A stretch of DNA of 64,000 bases. It comes from Thermoplasmata archaeon. Its GTDB lineage: Archaea > Thermoplasmatota > Thermoplasmata > Lutacidiplasmatales > UBA184. Location of the stretch: NCBI GenBank assembly GCA_021798195.1, contig JAJZYH010000003.1, positions 21,034 through 85,033 on the forward strand. Reading direction: 5' to 3'. Every line of letters begins with the position of its first letter. The first letter of the stretch is position 1. The notes beneath the pieces are model-generated. The model was not told the DNA's origin. It worked only from the letters and a program-made list of their open reading frames with translations, and made no database searches. Below are positions 34,249 to 43,083 of the stretch, one piece after another. A program made the position numbers and the translations under genes.

Positions 34249-36376
34249 CGGGCCGGGCGCCGGGTCCCCCCGGGGGGATCCTCCGGCCCGCTCCTCCCCC
34301 GTCCAGGCGGGTCCAGCGCAACGACAGGGAGTTCAGGACCACCGTGGTGGAGGAGAGCCCCATGGCGAGGGCCCCCACCATGGGGAGCACGTCATAGATG
34401 CCGAGGCCCAGGAGGGGCACGAGCACCCCCGCCGCCACGGGCAGGAGCACCGCGTTGTAGCCCAGGGCCCAGAAGAGGTTCTGGCGGACCTTCCGGACGG
34501 TCCGGCGTCCCAGGCGGAGGGCGAGGGCCACACCGCGGAAGTCGGACCGGATGAGGATCACGCCGCCCGACTCCCGGGCCACGTCGGTCCCGGCGCCGAT
34601 GGCCACCCCCAGGTCCGCCGCGGTGAGGGCCGGGGCATCATTGATCCCGTCCCCCACGAAGGCCACGGTGTGCCCTTCGGCCTGGTACCGGCGGAGGATC
34701 TCGAGCTTCCCGGCAGGGGAGACCCCCGCGTGGACCCGCGAGATCCCCACGCTCTCCGCCAGCTTCCGGGCCGCCCTCTCGTGATCCCCGGTCACCATGA
34801 CCACCTGGACCCCGTCCCGGGCCAGGGCCCGGAGCGCCTCGGGGACGCCGGGAGCCAGGGGGTCCGCGAAAGCGAGCGCTCCCGCAGCGCGCCCTCCTTC
34901 AACGAGGATGCTCACGGCCTTCCCCGAGCCCAGGAGGTCGGCGACCGCCTTCTCCAGGGGAGGGGGGAGCGGGATTCCCCGCTCCCCGACGGCCGCGTAC
35001 GACCACATCGCCACGGGCCCCTGCGGCCCTTCCCCCCGCACCCCCTCTCCGGGCGCGCTCTCCACCGACCGCACCGGGGCCGCGGCGATCCCGAGCCGGG
35101 CGGATTCCTCGCGGACCGCCCGTGCATAGGGGTGCTCCGAGTGGGTCTCGAGCCCCAGCGCCAGGGCGAGGACCTCCTCCCGGGAGAAGGTCCCCGCGGG
35201 GACCACGTCGGAAAGGAGGGGACGGCCCCGGGTGAGGGTCCCCGTCTTGTCCGTGAGGACGAGGTCCACCCGGGCGGCCCGCTCCAGCGCCGTCTTCCCC
35301 TTGAACAGGATGCCCTCTTCCGCCGCCCGTCCGGTCCCCACCAGAAGGGCGGCGGGAGTGGCGATGCCGAAGGCGCACGGGCATGCCGTGATGGCCACCG
35401 TGACGAAGACGAGGAGGGCGATGGTGGGCGGGACGTGGCCCAGGAGGAGCCACGTCCCCGCCGCGAGGAGGGCCAGGACGAGGACCCCGGGGACGAAGCG
35501 CTCCGCGATGCGGTCCGCCAGGGACTGGAGAGGGACCCGGCTCATCTCGGCCTCGGTGACCAGGCGGCCGATCTGGGCGAGGAAGGTGTCTTCCCCCACC
35601 TGCGTGGCACGGACCAGGAGGACCCCTTCCCCGTTGAGGGTCCCCGCGAGGACCGGCGCCCCCGGCCCCTTGGGCACGGGGAGGCTCTCCCCGGTCACCA
35701 CCGATTCCTCCACCGTGGTGCGCCCCTCGAGGATCGTTCCGTCCGACGGGAACCGTTCGCCGGGCCGGACCCGGAGCCGGTCCCCCACTTGGACCTCCGC
35801 CACCGGGATGACCCGTTCGCTCCCGTCGGGCTCCACCCGGAGGGCCTCCCGGGGGATCCGCTCCTGAAGGGCGCGCAACGAATGTCCGGCCCGGTCCCGG
35901 ACCAGGTGCTCCAGGTAGTTCCCCGTGAGGATCAGGGTCACGATGAAGGCCGACGCGTCGAAGAAGTAGTCCGGCGGGAGCCGGCCCGGGAGCAGCACGG
36001 CGAGGAGGCTGTAGCCGAAGGCCACCGACGTGCCCACGGCGATGAGGATGTCCATGTTCCAGACCCGCCCCCGGAGGGCATCCCAGGTCCCCCGGTAGAA
36101 CCCGAGCCCCGGGTAGAACTGGACGATGCCCGCGAGGCCCAGCGCGACCAGCGGCCAACCCGGGGGGTGAAAGAGATACGTGAGGAGGAGGACGGATACC
36201 GCGAGGGGCCAGGCCACCGCGAGGCGCCATCGGAGCCGGGCGATCTCCTTCCCCGGCTGGGCGAAGGCGAGGAGGCAGCCCTGGGCGCAGAAGTAGTACG
36301 TCCGGTTGTCCCGCACCAGCTTGAGGTCCGCCGTGGCCTCGTCCACGTACATCCCGCAGACCGGATCCGTCGCCAT
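34226..36376 (-). CDS. copA: Copper-type P1B ATPase with N-terminal YHS domain
   Basis: 716 residues. The N-terminal YHS metal-binding domain (DPVCGMYVDEATADLKL ... YYFCAQGC) replaces the usual HMA domain. About eight transmembrane helices with the ion-binding CPC motif ITACPCAFGIATP near residue 330, actuator TGES, phosphorylation DKTGTLT near 375, SEHPYARAV (the P1B HP motif) and the hinge GDGINDAPAL. CPC indicates Cu(I)/Ag(I) export. A separate 47-residue YHS protein is encoded 88 nt upstream on the same strand and probably belongs to the same operon. Confidence 0.95.
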   Translation of the reverse strand: MATDPVCGMYVDEATADLKLVRDNRTYYFCAQGCLLAFAQPGKEIARLRWRLAVAWPLAVSVLLLTYLFHPPGWPLVALGLAGIVQFYPGLGFYRGTWDALRGRVWNMDILIAVGTSVAFGYSLLAVLLPGRLPPDYFFDASAFIVTLILTGNYLEHLVRDRAGHSLRALQERIPREALRVEPDGSERVIPVAEVQVGDRLRVRPGERFPSDGTILEGRTTVEESVVTGESLPVPKGPGAPVLAGTLNGEGVLLVRATQVGEDTFLAQIGRLVTEAEMSRVPLQSLADRIAERFVPGVLVLALLAAGTWLLLGHVPPTIALLVFVTVAITACPCAFGIATPAALLVGTGRAAEEGILFKGKTALERAARVDLVLTDKTGTLTRGRPLLSDVVPAGTFSREEVLALALGLETHSEHPYARAVREESARLGIAAAPVRSVESAPGEGVRGEGPQGPVAMWSYAAVGERGIPLPPPLEKAVADLLGSGKAVSILVEGGRAAGALAFADPLAPGVPEALRALARDGVQVVMVTGDHERAARKLAESVGISRVHAGVSPAGKLEILRRYQAEGHTVAFVGDGINDAPALTAADLGVAIGAGTDVARESGGVILIRSDFRGVALALRLGRRTVRKVRQNLFWALGYNAVLLPVAAGVLVPLLGLGIYDVLPMVGALAMGLSSTTVVLNSLSLRWTRLDGGGAGRRIPPGGPGARPATGASAS

Positions 36377-36464
36377 GGGTGATCCCTCTCACGAAGCCCG
36401 CATCGGGTCCCGGTTCCCCGCGGGGGCGGTCCCTCCGCGGACCCCGGTGGCCACTGGCCCGCGC

Positions 36465-36608
36465 CTACCGCCGGGCGCGTTGGGCCTCGTACTTCTTCTG
36501 GCAGGCCACGGCGCAGAAGTAGACCGTCTTCCCGTCGTAGGTCCCCTGCGCCGGGGCCTTCTCGGTCTCCACCGTCATCCCGCAGACCGGGTCCTTCACC
36601 TTCGTCAT
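36465..36608 (-). CDS. Small YHS-domain metal-binding protein
   Basis: 47 residues: starts MTKVKDPVCGMTVETEKA, continues to VYFCAVACQKKYEAQ and ends with two Arg. This is a minimal YHS/TRASH-type domain with four Cys (PVCGM, YFCAVAC). It resembles the N-terminal YHS domain of the copper ATPase encoded downstream, suggesting a duplicated domain acting as a soluble metal donor; this role is inferred. Leaderless or short-leader start supported by GTTTAAAC upstream. Confidence 0.85.
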   Translation of the reverse strand: MTKVKDPVCGMTVETEKAPAQGTYDGKTVYFCAVACQKKYEAQRARR

Positions 36609-36645
36609 GGTCCCGCCATCCCTCCCTCCGTGGCACGGGGGGAGG

Positions 36646-36653
36646 GTTTAAAC
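36646..36653 (-). promoter_or_regulatory. TATA-like box of the YHS-copA operon
   Basis: GTTTAAAC, a self-complementary AT-core octamer about 41 nt before the YHS ATG and directly after the ribonucleotide reductase stop. Confidence 0.5.
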
Positions 36654-36675
36654 GGGTTTGCCCGGGAGCTCCCCC

Positions 36676-39459
36676 TCAGGAGCAGCCGCTGGTGGCGCCG
36701 CACTGGGTGCAGGCGTAGCAGGTCCCCGAGCGGATCATGATCCCCCCGCACAGGTGGCAGGAGGGGGCGTCCTCGGTCCGGTCCACCGCCGGCTCCGGGA
36801 GGGCCGCCTCCGGGGTGAAGCTCTCCAGGGGCTTCACCGCCATGGGAGGGAGGGGCGGGGGGGCCGGCGTCCCGTTCCCGGGATGCGCCTCCTCCGACGT
36901 CTCGAGGCCGATGGCCCGGCGCTCGGCCACCGTGAGGAAGGTGAGGGCCAGCCACCGGGCCACGTAGTCCGGGATGCTCTTCGCGATGCGGATCTGCGGG
37001 TTGTTGGTCATGCCCGACGGCTCGAACCGCATGTGCGCGAGCTTCCGCACCAGGTCCTTCAGGGGAACCCCGTGCTGCAACGCCATGCTCATGGAGATCC
37101 CCAGGGAGTCCATGAGGCCGTTCACCGTGGACCCCTCCTTGGTGACCCGGAAGAAGATCTCGCCGGGGCGCCCGTCGGGGTAGAGCCCCACGGTGACGTA
37201 TCCGTCATGCCCGCCCACGGAGAAGTGGTGGGTGATGGCGGTGCGCTGATCCGGGAGGCGCTCCCGGGTGGGGAGCGCGGTCTTGGGCCCCTCGGGGGCC
37301 CTCCCCTTCACCGTCTCGTACGGCTGGCTCGCCTTGCAGCCGTCGCGGTACACGCTCACGCACTTGATGCCCATGCGCCAGGCCTCGAGGTAGATGGTCT
37401 CGATGTCCTCCACCGTGGCGTCGTTGGGGAGGTTGATGGTCTTGGAGGCGCTCCCGGAGAGGAACGGCTGGACGGCCGCCAGCATCTTGAGGTGCCCCAT
37501 GGGAGGGATGGTCCGGCGGCCCCCCGGAGGGGGGAGCGCCGTGTCGAAGACGGAAAGATGCTCGGGGCGCAGGCCGGGAGCCCCCTCCATGGTGCCCTTC
37601 TCCCGGAGGTGGGCGAGGATGGCCTCGCGCGCCGGCCCCTCGTAGCCCAGGACGCCCAGGGCCGCCTCCACCGTCCCGTTGACCATCCGGATGGTCCCGC
37701 CGCCCACCAGGTTCTTGAGCTTCACCAGGGCGAGCTCCGGTTCGAGGCCCAGCGTGTCGCATCCCATGAGGAGCCCGATGGTCCCCGTGGGCGCGATCAC
37801 CGAGATCTGCGCATTGCGGTATCCCCAGAGGTCCCCCTCCTCCACGCAGGCGTCCCATCGTTCCTGGGCCGCCGCGACGAGCGGCGCCAGGCGGGGATCC
37901 TCGCTCCCGAGGCGCCGGGCAGCCTGACGGTGCTTGTCCATGACCCGGAGCATGTGGGGGCGGTTCTTCTCGAAGCCCGCGAACGGTCCCATCCGCCGCG
38001 CGATCTCGGCGCTGGTCCGGTACCCCTCCGCCGTGAGCAGCGCGGTGATGGCCCCCGCGAGGGCCCGGGCCGGTTCCGAATCGTAGGGGAGGCCCAGTCG
38101 CATGAGGAGGGACCCCAGGTTCGCGTACCCGAGGCCCAGGGGGCGGTAGTCGTGGGAGTTCTGCGCGATGGTGGGCGTGGGGTAGGAGGAGGCGTCCACC
38201 AGGATCTCCATGGACAGGATGAAGGTCCGGACCGCCTGGAGGAAGAGGTCCACGTCGAACGTCCCCTCCTCGGTGAGGAACTTCATGAGGTTCAGGGAGG
38301 CGAGGTTGCAGGCCGAATCGTCGAGGAAGAGATACTCCGCGCAGGGGTTCGAGGCGTTGATGCGGCCGCTCTGGGGGCAGGTGTGCCAGTCGTTGATGGT
38401 GTCGTCGTACTGGAGCCCCGGGTCCCCGCAGCGCCAGGCCGCCTCCGCCATGGTCCGGAAGAGGTCCGCCGCCTGGTAGCGCCGGGCCACCTCCGTGGGT
38501 CGGGTGACGAAGTGGGTGGCCCAGGGGCCTTTCTCCACCACCGCCCGCATGAACGTGTCGGAGACGCGCACCGAGTGGTTCGCGTTCTGGTAGGCGATGG
38601 AGGCGTAGGCGCTGTCGGGGTCCGTCCCGTCGAAGTTGGCGCTGTATCCCTCCCGGATGAGGGCGTAGGCCTTCTCCTCCTCGCGCACCTTGGACAGGAT
38701 GAAGTCGTCGATGTCCGGGTGGTCCACGTTGAGGATCACCATCTTGGCCGCCCGCCGGGTGGTCCCCCCGCTCTTGATGACCCCCGCGAAGGCGTCGAAG
38801 GCCCGCATGAAGGAGACCGGGCCGCTCGCCTTCCCCCCTCCGGCGAGCCGCTCCTGGGAGGAGCGCAGGGCGGAGAGGTTGGAACCGGTCCCGCTGCCTC
38901 CCTTGAAGAGCATGGCCTCGCTCTTCGCCAGGTTCAGGATGGATTCCATGGAGTCCGAGACCGACTGGATGAAGCAGGCGGAGCACTGGGGGGGCTCCCG
39001 GACCCCCACGTTGAACCAGACCGGTGAATTGTGGGATCCCATCTGGTGCACGATGAGCCAGTTGAGGTTCTCCTCCAGGATCCCCGCCTCCTCCGGGGTG
39101 TCGAAGTAGCCGCGCTTGAGACCCTCTTCGGCGATCCAGTGGGAGACCCGCCGGATCATCCCCTCCACGCTGGATTCCTTCTGGCCCCGGATGTACCGGA
39201 AGTACTTCGACGCCGCGATGTTCACCGCGGTCTCTCCCCACTCCCCGGGGACCCGGATGCCGGTCTGCTCGAAGACCGTCTCCCCCGAGGGGCTCTTGAT
39301 CCGGGCGTCGTGGGTCTTCCACTCCACTCCATCGAAGGCGCTCTTCCCCTTGGGGACCAGTCGGCCCAGGGGGATGGGGTCGCGACCCGGCCGGGGAGAG
39401 CCCGTGGCGGGAGATGCGGGGATGTGGGGCAGGTGGGCGCGGCGACGTGTGGTGGCCAT
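36676..39459 (-). CDS. nrdJ: Adenosylcobalamin-dependent (class II) ribonucleotide reductase
   Basis: 927 residues from the ATG after a GGAGG ribosome site; a TTG 15 nt upstream overlaps that site and is rejected. Makes deoxyribonucleotides with a B12 radical. Landmarks: PPQCSACFIQSV (first redox Cys), the SGGTTRRAAKMVILNVDHPD segment, NPCAEYLFLDDSACNLASLNL (radical Cys373-x-Glu and second redox Cys384) and APTGTIGLLMGCDT. The C-terminus ends in a zinc-ribbon CHLCGG...CYACTQCGATSGC carrying the shuttle cysteines. No ATP-cone is visible. No inteins. Oxygen-independent, so usable in air or anoxia. Confidence 0.96.
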   Translation of the reverse strand: MATTRRRAHLPHIPASPATGSPRPGRDPIPLGRLVPKGKSAFDGVEWKTHDARIKSPSGETVFEQTGIRVPGEWGETAVNIAASKYFRYIRGQKESSVEGMIRRVSHWIAEEGLKRGYFDTPEEAGILEENLNWLIVHQMGSHNSPVWFNVGVREPPQCSACFIQSVSDSMESILNLAKSEAMLFKGGSGTGSNLSALRSSQERLAGGGKASGPVSFMRAFDAFAGVIKSGGTTRRAAKMVILNVDHPDIDDFILSKVREEEKAYALIREGYSANFDGTDPDSAYASIAYQNANHSVRVSDTFMRAVVEKGPWATHFVTRPTEVARRYQAADLFRTMAEAAWRCGDPGLQYDDTINDWHTCPQSGRINASNPCAEYLFLDDSACNLASLNLMKFLTEEGTFDVDLFLQAVRTFILSMEILVDASSYPTPTIAQNSHDYRPLGLGYANLGSLLMRLGLPYDSEPARALAGAITALLTAEGYRTSAEIARRMGPFAGFEKNRPHMLRVMDKHRQAARRLGSEDPRLAPLVAAAQERWDACVEEGDLWGYRNAQISVIAPTGTIGLLMGCDTLGLEPELALVKLKNLVGGGTIRMVNGTVEAALGVLGYEGPAREAILAHLREKGTMEGAPGLRPEHLSVFDTALPPPGGRRTIPPMGHLKMLAAVQPFLSGSASKTINLPNDATVEDIETIYLEAWRMGIKCVSVYRDGCKASQPYETVKGRAPEGPKTALPTRERLPDQRTAITHHFSVGGHDGYVTVGLYPDGRPGEIFFRVTKEGSTVNGLMDSLGISMSMALQHGVPLKDLVRKLAHMRFEPSGMTNNPQIRIAKSIPDYVARWLALTFLTVAERRAIGLETSEEAHPGNGTPAPPPLPPMAVKPLESFTPEAALPEPAVDRTEDAPSCHLCGGIMIRSGTCYACTQCGATSGCS

Positions 39460-39543
39460 GTGTGTTTCCTCCAAGGATGGGCGTTACCGGTACACCGGGG
39501 GTTCCGGAACGCGGTCGCGGAGAGCGCACGAGGCGCGGGAGCC

Positions 39544-39553
39544 TACATAAAGG
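39544..39553 (-). promoter_or_regulatory. TATA-like box of nrdJ
   Basis: CCTTTATGTA read leftward, about 90 nt before the ATG. The predicted ~65-nt leader contains a GGAGG site; this gene, unlike most here, appears to use a leader. Confidence 0.45.
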
Positions 39554-39687
39554 CCGACGGGGCAGGGACCCCCGGCCTCCACGGCCCCGCGGGGCAGGCT
39601 CCCGGGTCCCGTGCGATGCGCCTGCGGCTCTGGATGCGACACGAACTCCGGTTCCTCGTCCGGTGAGGTGGACAAACCGAGGGTCGT

Positions 39688-41025
39688 CTATTTGGGGATT
39701 CCCCGGCTAATTCCCATGGATCTCCCGGGGAGGCGTCCCTCGGCGCCCGCTCCCCATTCCACGCCCCCCACGAATACGGCGGAGGGGGGGGTGGTTCCCC
39801 ACCGGTAGGGGATGTGCTCCGCCGACGGCAACGGGAACACCACGAGGTCCGCCCGCCGCCCCGGTGCGATCTGGCCCGCCCGGTCCCCCTCCCCGATGGC
39901 GTGGGCGGCGTTCACCGTGGCCGCGGTGAGGGCCTCGGCCGGGGTGAGACGGGCGGCGTGGACCGCGTGCGCGATCACCTGCGGCATGGCCTCCACCCAG
40001 GAGTTGGGGGAGAGGTCCGACCCCAGGGCCACCGCCACCCCCTCGTCCACGAGCTCCCGGCCGGGGGAGCGGCCCGGGGCCATCGACGAGAGGGGCGTCA
40101 TGGGCAGGATCACGCCCACGATGCCCGCCCGGGCGAGCCCCTTCCGGTGCGATGGAGGGGTCATCACCAGATGGTCGGCGCTCACGGCCCCCACCTCCGC
40201 CGCCACCCGGGCCCCTCCCGAGACGGTGAACTCGTCGGCGTGGATCTTGGCCCCGAGCCCCTCTTTCCGGGCGGCCCGAAGGATCCGCAAGGACTCCCGG
40301 GCGGTGAAGAACCCCTCGTCGCAGAACACGTCCACGAAGCGGGCCCGTCCCTCGCGGGCCACCGCGGGGATCTGGTGCCGAAGGAGGTCGCGGAGGTAGG
40401 CCTCCCGCGTGACCTCCCCGGGAGGTGGGAACGCATGGGCCCCGAGGAACGTGGCCACCAGCGTCACCCCCGTGGTCCGCGCCAGCTGGGGGACGAGTGT
40501 GAGCAGTCGGCGCTCCGCCGTCCACGTGAGCCCGTAGCCACTCTTCACCTCCAGCGTGGTGGTCCCCCAGGCCACCATCCGCGCGAGGCGCTCTCCGGCC
40601 TCCCGGAGCAACCGGGCACGGGACGCGGCTCTGGTTTCCCGCACCGTCCGGTAGAGCCCGCCTCCTCCGGCGGCGATCTCCCGGTACGAGACCCCCCGCA
40701 CCTTGGGGAGGAGCTCCCCTTCCCGGCTCCCCGCGAAGAGGAGATGGGTGTGGGCGTCGACGAACCCGGGGAGCGCCACCCCTCCGGGGAAGGTCCGGAT
40801 CATCCCGCCCCGTCGCAGACGGACCACCCGGGGGAGTTCTCGCGCCGGCCCCACCCAGGCCACCTTTCCTTGAGAAAGGGCGATGGCTCCTTCCGGGATC
40901 CGGCCCATCTCCTCCATGGCCGGGCCTCTGCGGGGGACTGGCCCCCGGGCCATGGTGACCACCTCCGAGAAACCCGTGAGGATGCCGTCCGCCGCCACCC
41001 GGTGAGATCCTGATGGGTGGGCCAT
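39688..41025 (-). CDS. hutI: Imidazolonepropionase
   Basis: 445 residues from the ATG at MAHPSGSHR. Amidohydrolase of histidine degradation, hydrolysing imidazolone-5-propionate to formiminoglutamate. Landmarks: LPGFVDAHTHLLFAGSRE (metal HxH), KSGYGL, KIHADEFT, SADHLV and GSDLSPNSW. Length is slightly above the family's usual ~410, from an N-terminal extension. It begins 8 nt after the RNase Z stop, so the two share a transcript. No other hut genes are in the window. Confidence 0.93.
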   Translation of the reverse strand: MAHPSGSHRVAADGILTGFSEVVTMARGPVPRRGPAMEEMGRIPEGAIALSQGKVAWVGPARELPRVVRLRRGGMIRTFPGGVALPGFVDAHTHLLFAGSREGELLPKVRGVSYREIAAGGGGLYRTVRETRAASRARLLREAGERLARMVAWGTTTLEVKSGYGLTWTAERRLLTLVPQLARTTGVTLVATFLGAHAFPPPGEVTREAYLRDLLRHQIPAVAREGRARFVDVFCDEGFFTARESLRILRAARKEGLGAKIHADEFTVSGGARVAAEVGAVSADHLVMTPPSHRKGLARAGIVGVILPMTPLSSMAPGRSPGRELVDEGVAVALGSDLSPNSWVEAMPQVIAHAVHAARLTPAEALTAATVNAAHAIGEGDRAGQIAPGRRADLVVFPLPSAEHIPYRWGTTPPSAVFVGGVEWGAGAEGRLPGRSMGISRGIPK

Positions 41026-41033
41026 CCTTCCCT

Positions 41034-41936
41034 CTACCTCTGCCGGAGGAGGTGCTCCCGGAGGTCCTGTGCGGCGTGACTCTCCGGGAAGGTCCGCCGG
41101 GCCTCCGCTTCCAGGGGTTCCGCCTCCGGGTAGCGCGAAGAGAAGTGGGTGAGGAAGAGCAGACCCACCCCGGCCTCCCGGGCGATCTCCGCCGCCTGAT
41201 GCGCCGAGGAGTGCCCCCACTCATTGGCCTCCGCCTCCAGATCCTCCGCCGTGGTGGCCTCGTGGATCAGCACGTCGGAGCCGCGGGCCAGCTGGATCAC
41301 CTCCGGAGCGGGGGAGGAATCCCCCGAGTAGGTCACCGAGCGTCCGGGACGCGGAGGGCCCAGGACGAGATCCGGCGGGATCACGCGCCCGCCGATGGTG
41401 AGGGTCTCTCCCGCCTCCACCCGGGCGAAGTCCGCCCCCCGCATCCCCAGGGAACGCGCCTTCTCCGCATCGAACCGCCCCCTCTTCTCCTTCTCCTCCA
41501 CCCGGTACGCGAGGGCGGGCACGGGATGCCGGGCGGCGGCCGCCCGGACCGCGTACGACCCCAGGTCCAGGACGTCCCCCGGAGCCATCTCATGCACCGC
41601 CACGGGGAACTTCTGCGTGAAGTACCCCAGGCGGAGGATCATCTCCACGAACTCCCGGGCCCCCCGGGGCCCGTAGACATCCAGGGGTTCGGTCCGGTTG
41701 TTGAGCCCCATGCTCTGGATGAGCCCTGGAAGGCCCAGGAAATGGTCCCCGTGGAAGTGCGTGATGAGGACCCGACGGACCCGCATGAACGAGACGGGGC
41801 TCCGGAAGAGCTGGCGCTGCGTCCCTTCCCCGCAGTCCAGGAGGATCACCTCCTTCTCCATATCCAGGGCGATGGCGCTGGCGCTGCGCTCCTTGGTGGG
41901 CCAGGACCCGGCCGTGCCCAGGAAGGTGATCTGCAC
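41034..41936 (-). CDS. rnz: Ribonuclease Z
   Basis: 300 residues from GTG 41936 (VQITFLGTAGSWPTKERS). The open frame continues upstream to 42221, but that part overlaps the divergent methylase and lacks homology. tRNA 3'-end maturation endonuclease of the metallo-beta-lactamase fold: LLDCGEGTQRQL, HFHGDHFLGLPG, YSGDSSP, HEATT and the HSSAHQAA segment. A TATA-like box centred 26 nt upstream supports a leaderless GTG start. Relevant here because tRNA genes in the window encode no CCA. Confidence 0.94.
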   Translation of the reverse strand: MQITFLGTAGSWPTKERSASAIALDMEKEVILLDCGEGTQRQLFRSPVSFMRVRRVLITHFHGDHFLGLPGLIQSMGLNNRTEPLDVYGPRGAREFVEMILRLGYFTQKFPVAVHEMAPGDVLDLGSYAVRAAAARHPVPALAYRVEEKEKRGRFDAEKARSLGMRGADFARVEAGETLTIGGRVIPPDLVLGPPRPGRSVTYSGDSSPAPEVIQLARGSDVLIHEATTAEDLEAEANEWGHSSAHQAAEIAREAGVGLLFLTHFSSRYPEAEPLEAEARRTFPESHAAQDLREHLLRQR

Positions 41937-41957
41937 GGCGGGCCCCAAGGAGAGGAG

Positions 41958-41966
41958 GGTAAAAAG
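41958..41966 (-). promoter_or_regulatory. TATA-like box of the rnz-hutI operon
   Basis: CTTTTTACC read leftward, centred 26 nt before the GTG of RNase Z. Confidence 0.6.
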
Positions 41967-42024
41967 ACGGAACGCCCGGCTCGGGGCGCCCCAGGACCTT
42001 CCCGGTCGTGGCGTCCGGGTCGAG

Positions 42025-42031
42025 TTCATAG
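42025..42031 (+). promoter_or_regulatory. TATA-like box of the orphan methylase
   Basis: TTCATAG, about 30 nt before ATG 42058. It lies back to back with the RNase Z promoter in a 121-nt divergent spacer. Confidence 0.45.
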
Positions 42032-42057
42032 CCCCGGGACCCCTGGGCGGTCGGGCC

Positions 42058-43035
42058 ATGGGAACATCCCCGAGCCCCGAGGGACCTCTCCCGTTCCTGG
42101 CGACCCACGAGGCAGAGGTCCGCCACTGGCTGGAAGGGATGGATCTCACCCCCCGGGTCTGGGCCCACTCCGCCGAGGAGATGGTGGAGGTCCCCCCGGG
42201 TTCCGTGGACCTCATCGTCACGTCCCCTCCCTATCCCATGGTGGAACGCTGGGACGCTCTCTTTGCCCGGGTCCTGGGGCTTCCGTCCTTTCCCCGGGAC
42301 CCCGGGGATTTCGACCGGGCCCACGGATACCTGGACCGGGTCTGGGAGGATTGCCGCCGGGTCCTCCGACCGGGGGGGATCCTCGCCGTCAACATCGGGG
42401 ATGCCACCCGGACGGTGGGCGGGAGGTTCCTCTGCTACCCCAACCACGCCCGGGTGACGGAGGCGCTCCGCCGGGGGGGCCTGGAACCCCTCGTCCCCCT
42501 CCTCTGGAAGAAGCCCACCAACAAGCCCAACGCGTTCCTCGGCTCGGGGTTCCTCCCTCCCCACGCCTACGTCACGCTGGACTGCGAGCACATCCTCCTG
42601 TTCCGCAAACCCGGCCGTCCCCTTCCGCCCGATCCCCCCTTCCGACGCTATGTGAGCCAGTACTCCAAGGCGGAGAGGGACCTCTGGTTCAGCCAGGTCT
42701 GGGAGGTCCGGGGGGCCCCGCAGACCCGGGAGACCGCCCCCTTCCCCGAGGAGATCCCCCGCCGGCTGGTGCGCATGTTCTCCTGCCTGGGGGACACCGT
42801 CCTGGACCCCTTCGCCGGGAGCGGGACCACCCTCCGCGTGGCCCGGGAGTGGGGGCGCCGGGCCCTGGGGTACGAACTGGACCTCTCCCTGGCATCCCAG
42901 ATGGATCTCCCCTCGGGTCCCCCCACGGTCCAGGAGATCCTCGACCGGATCCGGGCCGAGTACCGATGTGCCCCGGGCCTTCCCCCAACTCCCGGAGCGA
43001 TCTCCGCTCCCCGGTCAAGGCCCCCGCCAAGGTGA
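42058..43035 (+). CDS. Orphan DNA methyltransferase, beta-class order
   Basis: 325 residues. Motif IV TSPPYPMV near residue 55 precedes motif I LDPFAGSGTT near residue 250, the beta-class order of N4-cytosine and N6-adenine methylases. VLRPGGILAVNIGD and the WKKPTNKPNAFLGSGFLPPHAY region fit the family. The SPPY form occurs in both N4-C and N6-A enzymes. No endonuclease gene is nearby. Unrelated in motif order to the methylase near 4 kb, so the genome carries at least two independent orphan DNA methylases. Confidence 0.88.
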   Translation: MGTSPSPEGPLPFLATHEAEVRHWLEGMDLTPRVWAHSAEEMVEVPPGSVDLIVTSPPYPMVERWDALFARVLGLPSFPRDPGDFDRAHGYLDRVWEDCRRVLRPGGILAVNIGDATRTVGGRFLCYPNHARVTEALRRGGLEPLVPLLWKKPTNKPNAFLGSGFLPPHAYVTLDCEHILLFRKPGRPLPPDPPFRRYVSQYSKAERDLWFSQVWEVRGAPQTRETAPFPEEIPRRLVRMFSCLGDTVLDPFAGSGTTLRVAREWGRRALGYELDLSLASQMDLPSGPPTVQEILDRIRAEYRCAPGLPPTPGAISAPRSRPPPR

Positions 43036-43041
43036 TATGCC

Positions 43042-43049
43042 GAAATAGG
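43042..43049 (+). promoter_or_regulatory. TATA-like box of the Kelch-permease fusion gene
   Basis: GAAATAGG; predicted transcription start near 43071, just before TTG 43084 and 40 nt before ATG 43111. Confidence 0.45.
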
Positions 43050-43083
43050 AGCCCCCTCGTGGGAACATCCCAGGGGGTGGAGG

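Noticed and set aside
37205..39529. 774-codon leftward frame overlapping nrdJ
   Set aside because: Shifted frame of the ribonucleotide reductase; only one frame carries the catalytic motifs.
41937..42221. 95-codon N-terminal extension of RNase Z
   Set aside because: It overlaps the divergent methylase, contains the RNase Z TATA box and has no family similarity.
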